Source: Sorghum bicolor
Taxonomy: Eukaryota > Streptophyta > Magnoliopsida > Poales > Poaceae
DNA: 64,000 nt
Assembly: GCF_000003195.3 (NCBI RefSeq)
Contig: NW_018396397.1
Coordinates: forward strand, 727,836-791,835
Direction of reading: 5' to 3'
Part shown: one piece after another, positions 10,769 through 22,030 of the stretch
Layout of the letters: the number at the start of each line of letters is the position of its first letter
Numbering within the stretch: position 1 is the stretch's first letter
The notes under the pieces: model-generated
Seen by the model: the letters and a program-made list of their open reading frames with translations, nothing else
What the model was told of the DNA's origin: nothing
The model's database searches: none
Made by a program: the position numbers and the translations under genes

Positions 10769-11837
10769 TGTCGGGGTTTTCCCCCACGGGGGGTCACACC
10801 AACGAGTGAATTTGTATGCGTGCTCCCCTTTCCAGATGGTGATGTAAAAAGACATAAAGATTTATCCTGGTTCGGGCAAGAGAAGACCCTACGTCTAGCG
10901 GGGGAGGAGAGTTTGTATTATTCTGCACCTAAGTGCTTGTACAGGGGTGAATACAAGCGTGGTATGAAGTAAGGTGGAGATGGGAGCTCTACTGCGTGTG
11001 AGCGTTGTATGTTGTGGTGTCTTGTGTGTGTGTTGTTCTGTATCTCTTCCCGGGTCTCCCCTTTTATAGTTCCAAGGAGGAGCCTGGGGTACAAGTATAG
11101 GCGTCAGAGTAGGGGTCGATAGAGGTATAGCGTGCGGACCTACTAGAGGCCTCCGTACCGGCGTGGTCTCGAGCCGTCCCGTCTTGGTAGCCTGATGATG
11201 ATTACGCGTGCCCCTGTATCCTGCTCTGTGCGCCGTCTTGTACTGGCTTATCTGCTACACGCCTGTACGTCATGGCGGCGGTTACGTTGGGGCGGTCGTA
11301 GTGTCGTCATTTGACGCCCAACCCTTCCCCAGGAAGGAAACGTGTCTGGTCGAGGGTCGGTTGCTGTGTAACGCCTCGCCAGCCAGAGCGCTGACCTTGG
11401 ACGTCTCGAGGGGGTCCTGATTAGACGTTCCGACCGTGCTTCCTGCGTCCTGACACGCCCTGGGTTATTTGGTGGGGAAGGCTGCAAAAAGAATGATGGG
11501 ACGGGTGCCTATTCCCTGTCACGCTTCCCGTGACCTGCGTGTTAGGTGAGAACGCGACAGGCGCATTAAATGCCCTGGTCCCCGTGCCCGCGTCAGGCGG
11601 CGGGCAGCGTCCTTGCGGTCGACGCCTTCCGATTCGCTCGAGCCTACTTCCGTATTCGACGGTGGCCGGCGCTCGAGCCCTGATCGATTCGCTCGACTCC
11701 CTTTCTGTCTTCGAGGCTGCGGCCGTCGATAACCGTACGCGTGACTGGGCAGAGCGTCGAGTAGGAGGCCTCGAATTGTGTATGGATAATCTCGACATGG
11801 ACATCAGTTGGGGTACCCCTCACTGATATCCTCGACA
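10769..11837 (-). repeat. Tat-1 5' LTR (about 1069 bp)
   Basis: The boundaries follow from TG...CA ends and an imperfect 8-bp inverted terminal repeat (TGTCGGGG at the left, CCTCGACA at the right), with the primer-binding site abutting on the left. At the right the sequence changes at once to satellite (AAACTGTGCACC...). The partner LTR lies beyond the window start. Confidence 0.85.
11061..11069 (-). promoter_or_regulatory. TATA box of Tat-1 LTR promoter
   Basis: The minus strand reads CTATAAAAG, leaving about 290 bases of R-U5 before the primer-binding site. This is a typical LTR promoter position driving gag-pol leftward. Confidence 0.6.
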
Positions 11838-13529
11838 AAACTGTGCACCTATCTTGCACCAAAACTAACAATGTCTCCAAATGGACCGAAGCGAGATTCC
11901 AAATGACACACGTCATCAAGGAGTTTCATCGGGTGCATCCAAATTGATTTCCAAGCATATGGTATGTTCCATGCAAACCATGCACCTACCTTTCATAAGG
12001 ATTAGCACTATCTCCAAACTGACCGAACCAAGCTTCCACTTGAGCCTCTTCACCCAGGAGTACCAAATAGTGCGTCCAAAATGGTTTCTTAGACTATGGT
12101 GCATTAGGCGCAAACTGTGCACCATTCTTGCACTAAAAGTTACAATGTCTACAAACAGACCGAAGCAAGATTTCATATGACACACGTCATCTAGGAGTTC
12201 CATTGGGTGCGTCCAAATTGATTTCTAAGTATATGGTATGTTCCTTGAAAATCATGCACCTATCTTGCATCAAGGTTAGCACTATCTCCAAATAGATCAA
12301 ACTGAGCTTCCACTTGAGCCTCTTCACCGAAGTACCAACAGGTGCTTCCAAAATGGTTTCTTAGACTATGGTGCATTAGCCACAAACCATGCACATATCT
12401 TGCACCAAAACTAACACTATTTCTAAACAGACCATAGTGAGATTCCATATGACACACATCATCAAGGAGTTCCATCAGGTGCATCCAAATTGATTTCCAA
12501 GCATATGGTATGTTCCATGCAAACCGTGCACCTATCTTGCATCAAGATTAGCACTATCTCCAGACAGACCGAACCGAGCTTCCACTTGAGCCTCTTCATC
12601 AAGTAGTACAAATAGGTGCATCAAAATAGTTTCTTAGACTATGGTGCATTAGGCACAAACTATGCACCTATCTTGCACCGAAACTAACATTGTCTCCAAA
12701 CAGACCGAAGCGAGATTCCATATGACACATCATCTAGGAGTTCCATTGGGTACGTCCAAATTGATTTCAAAACATATGGTACGTTCCACGCAAACTGTGC
12801 AACTATCTTGCATCAAGATTAGCACTATATCCGAACAGACCAAATCGAGCCTCCACTTGAGCCTCTTCAACTACGAGTACCATCGGGTGCGTCCAAAATG
12901 GTTTCTTAGCCTATGCTGCATTATGTGCTAACCTTGCACCTATCTTGCACTGAAACTAACACTATCTCCAAACAGACCGAAGAAAGATTTCATATGACAC
13001 ACGTCATCTAAGAGTTGCATCATGTGCGTCCAGATTGATTTCCAAGCATTTGGTATGTTCCATGCAAACCGTGCACCTATCTTGCATCAAGATTAGCACT
13101 ATCTCCAAATAGACCGAAACGAGCATCCACCTGGGAGTACCAACAAGTGTGTCCAAAATGTTTTCTTAGACTATGGTGCATTAGGTGCAAACTGTGCACC
13201 TATCTTGCACCGAAACTAACAATGTCTCCAAATGGACTGAAGCGAGATTCCAAATGACACATGTCATCAAGGAGTTTCATCGGGTGCATCCAAATTGATT
13301 TCCAAGCATATGGTATGTTCCATGCAAACCATGCACCTACCTTGCATAAGGATTAGCACTATCTCCAAACTAACTAAACCAAGCTTCCACTTGAGCCTCT
13401 TCACCCAGGAGTACCAACTAGTGCGTCCAAAATGGTTTCTTAGACTATGGTGCATTAGGCACAAACTGTGCACCTATCTTACACTAAAACTTACAATGTC
13501 TACAAACGGACCGAAGCAAGATTCCATAT
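11838..13529. repeat. Centromere-type satellite, segment 1
   Basis: This is a tandem array of two alternating subunits of about 137 bp. Subunit A contains AAATTGATTTC...GCATATGGTATGTTCC...CTTGCATCAAGATTAG, and subunit B contains AAAATGGTTTCTTAGACTATG...CTTGCACCGAAACTAAC...GATTCCATATGACACACGTC. A and B share the CGTGCACCTATCTTGCA block and the AACAGACCGAA block, so they are diverged copies of one ancestor. The dimer period is about 272 bp. The segment is cut on the left by Tat-1 and on the right by Tat-2. Confidence 0.92.
13525..13529. repeat. Target-site duplication of Tat-2, left copy (CATAT)
   Basis: CATAT precedes the left LTR, and the same five bases follow the right LTR at 27188-27192. 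Removing the element with one copy restores a perfect satellite unit. Confidence 0.9.
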
Positions 13530-14508
13530 TGTCGGCGTCTAGACTGGTCGTCTAGGCTCTACAAGTATAAGTCTGCGTGTCTACCGAAACCCGGATGGTG
13601 ATGCAAGTGGAACACAAAGAGTTATACTGGTTCGGGCTAAAGATGCCCTACGTCCAGTGTGAGATCGGGGGTCTGTATTGCCTTGCACCCAAAAGTGCTT
13701 GTAGTAGGGGTATACAAGCGGGTCGCGAGAGAGGGCTAAGTCTCAGGTCTCGACTTTGTGTAGTGGACAGAGCGCTATTTGCTACTCTGGAGTGTGCGTG
13801 GTCTTGGCTTGAGTTCTTGTATTGTGGGTTTGTGTCGTGAGTCTGCTTTGGATGTGAGCCCTGGCTCCCCTTTTATAGTCTTAAGGGGACACAGGGTTTT
13901 TACATGTGTTAACCGGTGATCTCCTTCTAGTGAATGCTAAAGCCACAGTCCTGACCCTGTAGAGGCTTGCCCATCCTGTCCTTGGGGCATGGCTGACAGC
14001 ATGGTTGCTCCTGTGGAGGGTTGCCGAGCCCTATTGAGATCGTGGGGGTCGGATCGGTGATACTGTTGTATGTCCTGTAACAGTAGGAGAAAGACAGCCA
14101 ACAGTGGCACAGGTTAATCTCTTCCATACCTCTTTTACTGTGAGGCGGTACATCACAGTGAAAGAGGTAAGGCTGTATGGTGAAAGAGGTAAGGCTAAAC
14201 AGTAGCTGGGGTGGTTGGAACAGTCGCTGCCATGCCCTGCCGCGGTTTGGGGATCACAGCGCATGTCATGTCGATGGTACGGCCACCATGTGTTGGAAGC
14301 CTGGCTCCAAGATGGGGGCTCGGGAGAGGCGGTGTTTGTGCCCGAGCCTAAGAGGGGTCGGGCGAGGCGGAACTTGCACACGAGGCCAAGGGGTCGGGCG
14401 AGACGGAACCTGCGCCCGAGCCCTGGTGATCTTGGGTGATCTGCCTTGTCCCCTTTTTTGCGATTTTTATTTGTCTGATTTGGGTATCCCTTTTTATGGT
14501 ACCCAACA
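13530..14508 (-). repeat. Tat-2 3' LTR (left copy, 979 bp)
   Basis: It starts TGTCGGCG and ends ACCCAACA, and matches 26209-27187 along its whole length. A TATA-like CTATAAAAG (minus strand) lies at 13870-13878. On the gag-pol strand this is the downstream LTR, so its job would be 3' end formation. Confidence 0.95.
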
Positions 14509-14535
14509 GTAGCCCCCGAGCCTTTGGAGGGGTGA
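14509..14535 (-). promoter_or_regulatory. Tat-2 polypurine tract
   Basis: The minus strand reads CCAAAGGCTCGGGGGCTAC directly against the LTR start. This is the plus-strand DNA priming site of reverse transcription. A second, nearly identical tract lies about 120 bp inside (around 14632-14655) and a third, weaker one near 14765. Confidence 0.65.
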
Positions 14536-15640
14536 AGGCACCCTTCGAGAGGTTCTCTTTTCAAGGGACAATTTTTGTTGATTTGGAGCTTCTTATTTCC
14601 TTCGCGGGGTGCACGCGAGCGCACCCGCCGGGTGTAGCCCCCAAGCCTTTTGGAGGAATGGTGTTATTCATACAAAGGCTTTTACCCCTGAATGTTGTAG
14701 TCGGGAGTATTGAAAGGACAGGTTACGTGTTCTTTACACGCAGTGCCTGTTCCCCTTATGTGGGGAAGCCCCCGAGCCCTTTCCCCACAAGGGTCGGTCA
14801 GGTTCCTTCCTGTCTTGTCGTTACGTCCCTCATTCATCCTTTCACTCGGAGGAGGGGTGGGTGATGCCGCTGCCCTCGATGAGCGAGTATCGATGTTCCC
14901 CGAGAGCTACAAGCGGGTAAATCCAAGCGGATGTCCGAGTCCCATTCGATAGGGGTCGGCTGGTGGCCCTATGGGCACATCTCGAAATACCCGAGGGGAG
15001 TCACGGTGGATGTCAGAACTGTTCGATAGGTTCCGAGGGCTCGGTGCCTCCCTCGATGGGATCCCACTCGCGTGACATCTGCATGGGTCTCGGATACGAC
15101 TGGCAAAGATGCGCCGATCCCCTGGGGGGCTCGGGCCGTGGCCTCTATTGTGCTCATCCTCAGTCATCCCTTGCTCGGTTATCTTGAGGAGACTGTTTGA
15201 ACCCATTTGGTGGGTCAGTCTCGCGACCTCTAGAACGTAGGTGGTCGTGGCCTGGGGATTTTTACCTTGAGAGGTTTCAGATAGGTCGTAGTAGTGGGGT
15301 CGGGCGAGACAGGGCTTGCCCTAAAAACAACCGCTCTGCTGCTTAGCTCGGGCATAGCAGGGGGTCGGGCACCGCTTGCCCTGGAAGGAACCGTCCTGAC
15401 ATAACTTTTTAAGGCGCCCCTTTTGAGGCTACTCGCGTGGGGAGTCGGAACGGCCGTGCTGTCGTGCCTGAGATGGATGTGACATTTTGCCTGCAAAATT
15501 AATGCGCGCGTGGGCGCAGAGGGCGTGAGAATCGGGAGAACTGGGTGCTTCGATTTTTTCACCTGATCAACGAGAGGGCGACGATTGCTCTTTTCCCATT
15601 GATCTTCTACGTGGGAGGCATGGCCACGACGCGCTCCTTC
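14536..15640. other. Tat-2 noncoding region upstream of the antisense gene
   Basis: I see no convincing coding frame on either strand. The region holds repeats of the polypurine-tract type and GC-rich blocks with the word GGGTCGGGCGAGAC also seen in the LTR (about 14330-14405 and 15298). On the plus strand it is the promoter side of the antisense gene. Confidence 0.5.
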
Positions 15641-15647
15641 TATAAAA
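15641..15647 (+). promoter_or_regulatory. TATA box of the Tat-2 antisense gene
   Basis: TATAAAA on the plus strand is preceded by CTCCTTC and followed by a C/T-rich leader (15660-15770) without ATG. The coding frame begins about 130 bp downstream. Spacing and leader composition fit a plant RNA polymerase II promoter that would be independent of the LTR. Confidence 0.5.
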
Positions 15648-15770
15648 GCAGCCTTGGGGGGCCTCTACCCCTTTTACCTGCCCTTGCTCTCAAAACGCCT
15701 TTGCCTCCTAATTCCTCTGCCGCCGCCTTCTTGACACCATCTTGCAAAGCACCCTCTTTCCCCCTCAGTC

Positions 15771-18700
15771 GTGGCTGGTGACGACGCGTGGTATCCCTAC
15801 AACACGACCAGGGCGGCGCTGGAGGCGCGTGTGAAGGGCGGGCTCCTCCGCCCTATTACGGATGAGGGCGCGCCAGAGTGGATTGTTCCCCCGGTGAGCG
15901 ACAGGGAGCCAAACCCGCCTTCGGGCTACGTGGTTTGCTTCGTGTCATTCCTGGTGCGGGGGTTCGGAACACCCATCGACCGGCTCATCCGGGCCATTCT
16001 TCACTACTATGGGGTGGAGCTTCACAACCTCAACCCCAACTCCGTGATGTAGGAGGCCATCTTTGCCATGGTGTGCGAGAGGTTCCTGGGGGTCCCTCCC
16101 CACTGGAACCTCTGGCTCCACCTCTTCAAGGTGGAGATGTCCTCCCGCAATGAGGGAGGGGAGAAGAGACCCCTATGGGCTGGCGGTTGCACGCTGCAGC
16201 TCCACCAGTCACGATCCCACCTCTACATCCAGAGCAACATGCCCTCGTCGAACCAGGGGTGGCAGAATGGGTGGTTCTACCTCCCGGAATGACGGTGGGC
16301 AGCTCCCGGAGTATACCGGAAAAATGGTGGTTGAGTGCCCCGTGAAGTGGGGGTGGGGCGCCCCCGTGGAGGAGCAGAGGAGGCTCAACGCCCTTCTCGA
16401 GGGCCTCGAGAAACTCCGCCATGCCGGGGTTACCGCGGCGACGGTGGCGGTGGCTTTCCACAAGCGGAGCCTGCTGCCGCTGGCGCAGCGGAATGTGTTT
16501 ATGTGGGAGATGACCCGGGGGACCCCCTGGGTTGGGGCGCGGATTCTGGAGACGCCAGTTCCTGCGTCGGAGATAACCACCCGGGTCTCGAGGAATACCC
16601 ACTCGGATCTGAAAGGATTCTCGGGTGGTGCCGATGCGCCCCGAGAAAGGTTACATTTCTCTGGTAAGACACCTCTTTTGTCTCTTATTTTGTGCTTGTT
16701 TCCCTTCATCCTCGCTTTAGCCTTGATTGTCGCTCGTTTGCAGGGAATGGGGATCATCAAGGACTCCCTGCCCCCAGTCTCGGAGGACAAGGAGCTTCGG
16801 GCCAAGAATCAGGCCCGGAACGAGGAACAGAAGAAGGCCAAAGAGGCGAAGAAGGCGAAGAGCGCGAGGAAGGCTCAGCGCCGCGAGACCGCCGACAAGA
16901 ATCGTCGCGAGGCTGAGAAGGCGGGGCTCCGCACGCTCGAGTCTCCTGATACTTCGGTCTCAGAGATAGAGGGCGGGGGGGATACGCACTGGCTCAATGA
17001 GCTGGCGGACGAGGAGGAAGAGGATGAAGTGATCCCCCTGTCGGCGAGGGGATCGAGATCCCAGAGTGGTCGAGGGCCCGAGGGGGGTCGAAGTTCCCCG
17101 AGGGGTCTCAAGCACCGGGGGCGAGAGAATCGCCCCCTATATTATTGTTGATGACGAAGAGGACGGAGCCCAACAAGAGGGTTGTGCCCCCTCGAGTCCC
17201 CAAGAGAGGGAAAGGGCGCCGGGCAGCGGATCTGAGATGCACCCACAGCCCAGAGCGGAGGGTCCAATTGAACCCCGCCCAGCAGCAGGGGCGGAGGTGG
17301 AAGGCTCGGCAGAGGCGTCGCGGGCCGAGACCACCGTTGAAGCCCCCGTGCAACTGTTGGGGAGACGGGGATTCACCCGACGACCCTTGGCGCTTCGGGA
17401 GGCTCCCAGGGGGCATCAAGCTCCTAGAAGAGTGCTGCCCCCCGAGCAAGGTATGTACTGGTTTTTGAACTTTCTTTTAATTTTTTGTTTTTCTCCTTCT
17501 TCTAATTCACGTTGTCTCATTTCCCATCAGCCGAAAGCACAACGTGGCTTCAGTGGGACTTGCTCCCCTGAAGGACGTGGAGGGGGGCTCAGTCAACCCC
17601 TGGGTCAGCGAGGCCCAGGTCGCTGCCCCCCTCGAGCCGTGAAGAGGGCGAGCTCTCCCACAAGGAAGGGGGGCAGGAGACGAGGTGGAAGACGCCAGAT
17701 CCCCCGACGAAAGAGGCGGGGGCGCCAAGCCCCCAAGAGCCGGAGGGGACAGTCCTGGCCCTCGGGGTTGTTCCCCCTTTGGGGGACGCTGGCCAGGATG
17801 GTCAGGGTCATCCTGGACAGGCCAAGGAGGGCCAGGCCGAGGTGGCGCTGAGCGTGGTGCCTCCCAAGAGGTCTCACGGGAAGGGGCCAGCCCGACCCGA
17901 GGCCCCCGCAAGGGAGGGAGGAGGGAGCATGGCCTGGGGCCAGAGTCCCGTGGTCTGGCCCAACCCTGACGATCGGGAGGGGAGGGCCAGGTTCGTGCTG
18001 GATGACCCATCGGTGGCCTACCTGTGGCGGGGCCTTGAGGAGTGCGGGCGCGCCAGCGTCGAGGCGATTAACCGGGCGTCCGAGCTCGTGAGCCGGGACA
18101 TTTTTAAGTTTGCCCAGGTATGGTCTCTGCCCCTTTTGGTGAAGTGTTGTTTGTTTATGTCTTTGGATTGATTCTTTGCATAACACCTAATTTTGAAGGC
18201 GCTCCAAGCCACATCCTTGGAGAAATCAACATTCCTCCACAGGGAGCGAGACGCCTGGGTGGCCTGCGACGATGAGAAGGCTGCGCGGGAGGCGGCCGAG
18301 GGGGAGCTCGCGAAGGAATGCGAGGTTTCTGCCGAGCTTGAGCAGAAGTGCTCGGTTCTCGCGACCGAGGCTTGGGAAGCCCGGGAAAAGGTTGCTCCCT
18401 TAGAAAAAAGGGTTAGCGACCTTACCCTGGAGTCCCAAGAGCAAAGTGCCACCGCTGAGAGGTATAAGGGTGAGGTCGCTCGGTTGGAAGCTTTGCTCAC
18501 CGAGAAAGACCTCGTCCTGAACCGAGCTCAGGCTGACCTCTCCGCGGCTCAGGGCGAGGTGGCCCACTGGCATCGAAGCTCGGCAGAGAATGGGAAGCGG
18601 GCCGAAGGTAAGAACTAAGTCTTCTACCTTAGCTTTTTTAGCATTTGGATTCATTTTCCTAACTTTCGTCTTCTCGTTCTATTTTTTCAACAGAGCTAGA

Positions 18701-19139
18701 GAAGAAGGTGGCTGAGGCAGCCTCTACCGCCGATGCCTTGAAGAAGTCCCTTGATGCCGAGGTGGCTGACCGCTCGGCGCTGGAGGCCGTGGTCACCTTG
18801 GCGTGTGAGGGGCTCGGGGTGGCAGCGAGCGCACCGGGGTCGTCTTTGCGGAGCCGAGTTGAGGCTCTGTATTCTCGGGCCGGGGAGAGGCTGAGGGAGG
18901 CACTCAACGCTGGGGTGAAGAAAGCTCTGGCGGTGGTGAGCTCTCACTATGTCAGCATCGATTTGCCGGCGGTTTGTGAGGGCTATGTCCTCCTTGACGA
19001 TGAGGTGGAGGCCCAGGAGGAACTGCAGAAGCTCGGTGACGCCGCGGACGCCCCGGGAGATGCTCTAGCCGCCTTCTTCGACGCCGAAGTGGAGCTTCCC
19101 CCCCTCGGCGTGCAGGGACCTGGGCAATCAGGGCAGTAA
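15771..19139 (+). pseudogene. Tat-2 antisense gene: spliced plant-transposon-domain and coiled-coil protein
   Basis: The N-terminal part (15771 to about 16300) reads as the plant transposon domain usually labelled PF04195: SFLVRGFGTPIDRLIRAILHYYG, then VPPHWNLWLHLFKVEM and QGWQNGWFYL. Next come a charged Lys/Glu region (16750-16930), an acidic/Pro-rich region and a long coiled coil (18200-18790). The C-terminus is related to that of the Tat-1 copy (LREALNAGVKKALAVV) and stops at 19137-19139. Likely introns: 16664-16743, about 17452-17530, 18118-18198 and 18608-18693, all GT...AG. Lesions: the expected start is GTG (15771) in the context GTCGTGGCTG, TAG at 16050-16052, and frame changes near 16290 and 17105; the first listed intron does not join frames cleanly. 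It is homologous and positionally equivalent to the gene at 1-3777. Function is unknown. Confidence 0.75.
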
Positions 19140-19699
19140 GGCCCTTGTAGTTAGTTATCTTTTGTTTAAGATCATCAGAGGCTGATGGGCCTTGTTTTCT
19201 ATGGAACCTTGACGCATAAATATGAATGTTAATATGATTGTTCTTTTTAGGATTTCCCTTATGTTTTTTTTATTATCTTTTTCCCTGTGCTGACCTGACC
19301 TCGGCAGCGTGGGGTTGGGTGAGCTTCTTAGGGTCTGCATTAGTCAAAGTGTCTCGAGCCTAAGTCTTTTTCTCTTCCTTAGTAATTTAGAAGTCCGGAT
19401 TCGTCTCCCGATCCTAGAGGGTGAGTAGAGGTCGTCCTAGCCCGTGGGCGCGGATCTGTGGCTTTTTAAATTCTTTTAGGAAACCAAAGAAAGTCCTTGG
19501 GTCGGGGCGCTTTTAACTTGTGCGAAAAAAGAAAGAAGATTCGGAGTTGCCACAGGGGGTTCCCCCCGTTTAGCCCCCGAGGGAGGCTCGGATTCTGCAG
19601 GGCAGAGCCGAGGCTTACTCTCCAAAAAGAAATAACCATGTGATTCGACTTTTCATTATTCTTTTGAGGTAATGAACAAACGGGTATCTTTACAAAATT
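19140..19699. other. Convergent spacer between antisense gene and integrase of Tat-2
   Basis: No gene is visible. The stretch is AT-rich at 19190-19290, followed by a short purine/pyrimidine-rich segment. It contains AGCCCCCGAGGGAGGCTCGG near 19572. Its length (560 bp) is close to the corresponding spacer in Tat-1 (547 bp). Confidence 0.55.
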
Positions 19700-21297
19700 C
19701 TAAGGGTAGAAGCGACGTAGCTGTTCTATGTTCCAGGCGTTTTTGAAGACCTCTCCTGCTTCATTGGCGAGCTTGTAAGTGCCAGGTCGGAGGACTTCGG
19801 CGATGACGAAGGGTCCTTCCCATGGAGGCATGAACTTGTGACGACCCTTGTTGCTTTGCCCGAGCCTCAGCACCAAGTCACCGACTTGAAAGGCTCGGCC
19901 TCGGACTCGTCGAGCGTGGTAACGTCGGAGGGCCTGCTGGTACTTGGCGGAATGTAGGAGAGCTACATCTCTAGCCTCATCCAGCTGGTCCAGCGCGTCT
20001 TCTTGGAATGTCTTGCAGCTGTTTTCGTCGTAGGCTTGTGCCCTTGGAGACCGCTCTAGGTTCGTGGGAAGGACGGCTTTCGACCCATAGACCATGAAGA
20101 ACGGGGTGAAGTCTGTGGCTCAGCTTTGGGAAGTCCTTAGACTCCAGATCACGACCGATAACTCCTTGAGCCACCTTTTTTCGATCTTGTCCAACCGGTT
20201 GAAGATCTTGGGCTTCAGACCCTGGAGGATCATGCCATTGGCACGTTCTACCTGACCATTGGTCTTTGGGTGAGCCACTGCTGCCCAGTCCACACGTATG
20301 TGGTGCCTGTCGCAGAACTCCAGGAATTTTCATCCGGTGAACTGCGTGTCGTTGTCAGTGATTATGGAGTTGGGCACTCCAAATTGGTGGATGATATCTG
20401 TGAAAAACAGCACTGCTTGTTCGGCCTTGATCCTTGTGATGGGTCGGACCTCGATCCACTTGGAGAATTTGTCGATTGCGACAAACAAGTGGGTGAAGCC
20501 CCGGGCGCCTTTTGCAAAGGCCCGACGAGGTCAAGGCCCTAGACAGCAAAGGGCCAAGTGATGGGGATCGTTTGTAGAGCCTGAGTAGGGAGGTGAATCT
20601 GCCGAGCATAAAACTGGCATCCCTCACAGGTCCTTACGATCTGTGTGGCATCGGCCACAGTAGTAGGCCAGTAGAAACCTTGTTGGAAGGCGTTTCCTAC
20701 TAGTGTCCGAGGCACAGCATGGTGGCCGCAAGCCCTCGAGTGTATGTCGTCAAGGAGCTTGACTCCTTCCTGGTGGGTGATGCAGCGCATAAGAATGCCC
20801 GAGGGGCAGCGCTTGTACATCTCTCCGTCGAGAAGTAAGAAAGTCTTGGCGCGATGAGCTACACGCCGTGCCTCAGCTTGGTCTATGGGCAAGGTGTCGT
20901 CGACAAGGCGCTGCAGCAGCGGGTAGCGCCAGTCCGGCAAGTTGTCGGGCGCGGGAGGCTCGGACTCAATGTCCATGGCCTCTAGCTCAAGAGCCGCGGT
21001 GGATTCGGGGTCAAGACCCGGGTTAACTGGGGGTGGATCCGATCCCCCGTCATCTTTGTAGTCGACGGAAGGTTTGTAGAGGTCGCTGACAAAGACATCC
21101 GGAGGGACCGTGACCCGCTCGAATGCCATTTTAGCGAGCGTGTCGGCGGCCTCATTGTATTTTCTTAACACGTGGTTAAGCTCGAGGCTGTTGAATTTGT
21201 CCTCCAGGCGTCGGACTGCATTGCAGTACGCGCCCATTTTGGGATCGTGGCAACTGGACTCTTTCATGACTTGGTCGATGATGAGCCTGGAGTCGCC
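19700..21297 (-). pseudogene. pol: Tat-2 pol: integrase, broken
   Basis: The segment from 21267 opens with the end of the second RNase H (RKYNEAADTLAKM), then the integrase zinc region (SRACGHHAVPRTLVG, TCEGCQFYA). A TAG at 20539-20541 replaces the Trp of the conserved WGLDLVGP motif that is intact in Tat-1. Downstream there are a frame change near 20503, TDNDTQF in place of TDNGTQF at the second catalytic Asp, a TGA soon after, and a further stop near 20120. The C-terminal 131 residues (20095-19700: FMVYGSKAVLPTNL, GDLVLRLGQSNKG, ending LRRFYP) are open again. Confidence 0.85.
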
Positions 21298-21960
21298 TCA
21301 GACATTGAGTCGCTTGATCCCAAGCTCGATCGGGATGTGGAGACCATTGACAAGGGCCTCATACTCTGCCACATTGTTTGAGGCGGGGAAGTGGAGTCGG
21401 ATTGCGTATCGCATCCTTACCCTGAGGGGCGAGATGAAGACGAGGCCTGCGCCGGCCCTAGTTTTCATCAAGGACCCGTTGAAGTACAAGGTCCAACACT
21501 CAGACTGGATCTGCGGTGGAGGGAGTTGGGTTCCTGTCCACTCAGCTACGAAATCCGCTAAAACTTGGGATTTTATAGCTTTTCGAGGCTCATAGGTGAT
21601 CCCGTCACCCATGAGTTCTATAGCCCACTTAGCAATTCTGCCATTGGCCTCTCTGTTTTGGATCACCTCTCCTAGGGGGAAAGATGATACTACCGAGATC
21701 GGGTGAGACTCAAAGTAATGGCGGAGTTTGCGTCGGGCTAAGACTACCGTGTAGAGTAGTTTCTGGATTTGGGGGTATCGGGTCTTCGTATCGGATAGTA
21801 CCTCGCTAACGAAGTACACCCGCCTTTGGACTGGTAGGGCGTGCCCTTCTTCCTTTCTTTCGACCACGATAGCTGCGCTGGCCACCAGATCGGTAGCTAC
21901 GACGTAGAGGAGCAATGGTTCCCCCTCAGCGGGGGGCACCAAAATAGGGTTGGTGAGCAA
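21298..21960 (-). pseudogene. pol: Tat-2 pol: RNase H domains
   Basis: This 220-residue open segment holds the RT-linked RNase H ([39 protein letters not shown]) and the second RNase H-like domain ([32 protein letters not shown]). The Asp of the YFDGS motif seen in Tat-1 is Asn here (YFNGS), which would remove a metal-binding residue. The segment ends at a TGA (21298-21300) in frame with the integrase segment. Confidence 0.85.
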
Positions 21961-22030
21961 GGTCTTGAGCTTGTCAAGGGCTTCCTAGGCCTCGGGGGTC
22001 CAGGAAAAATGCTCAGACTTTCTAAGTAAC

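Larger units (their letters stand above)
1..11837 (-). mobile_element. Tat-1: Ty3/gypsy Tat-lineage LTR retrotransposon, left end outside window
   Basis: On the minus strand the order is LTR, primer-binding site, gag, protease, reverse transcriptase, RNase H and integrase. A plus-strand spliced gene then fills the space toward the missing 3' LTR. The order PR-RT-RH-INT is the Ty3/gypsy order. The second RNase H-like domain (YFDGS... motif) before the integrase and the antisense gene beyond it are features known from the plant Tat lineage. The right LTR joins satellite directly at 11837/11838. The left LTR and the second target-duplication copy are not in the window. gag-pol is largely in one frame from 10710 to 4325, but has at least six in-frame stops and one frameshift, so the element is not autonomous. 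Assignment to a Tat sublineage (RIRE2, Grande or Retand type) is not made. Confidence 0.9.
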
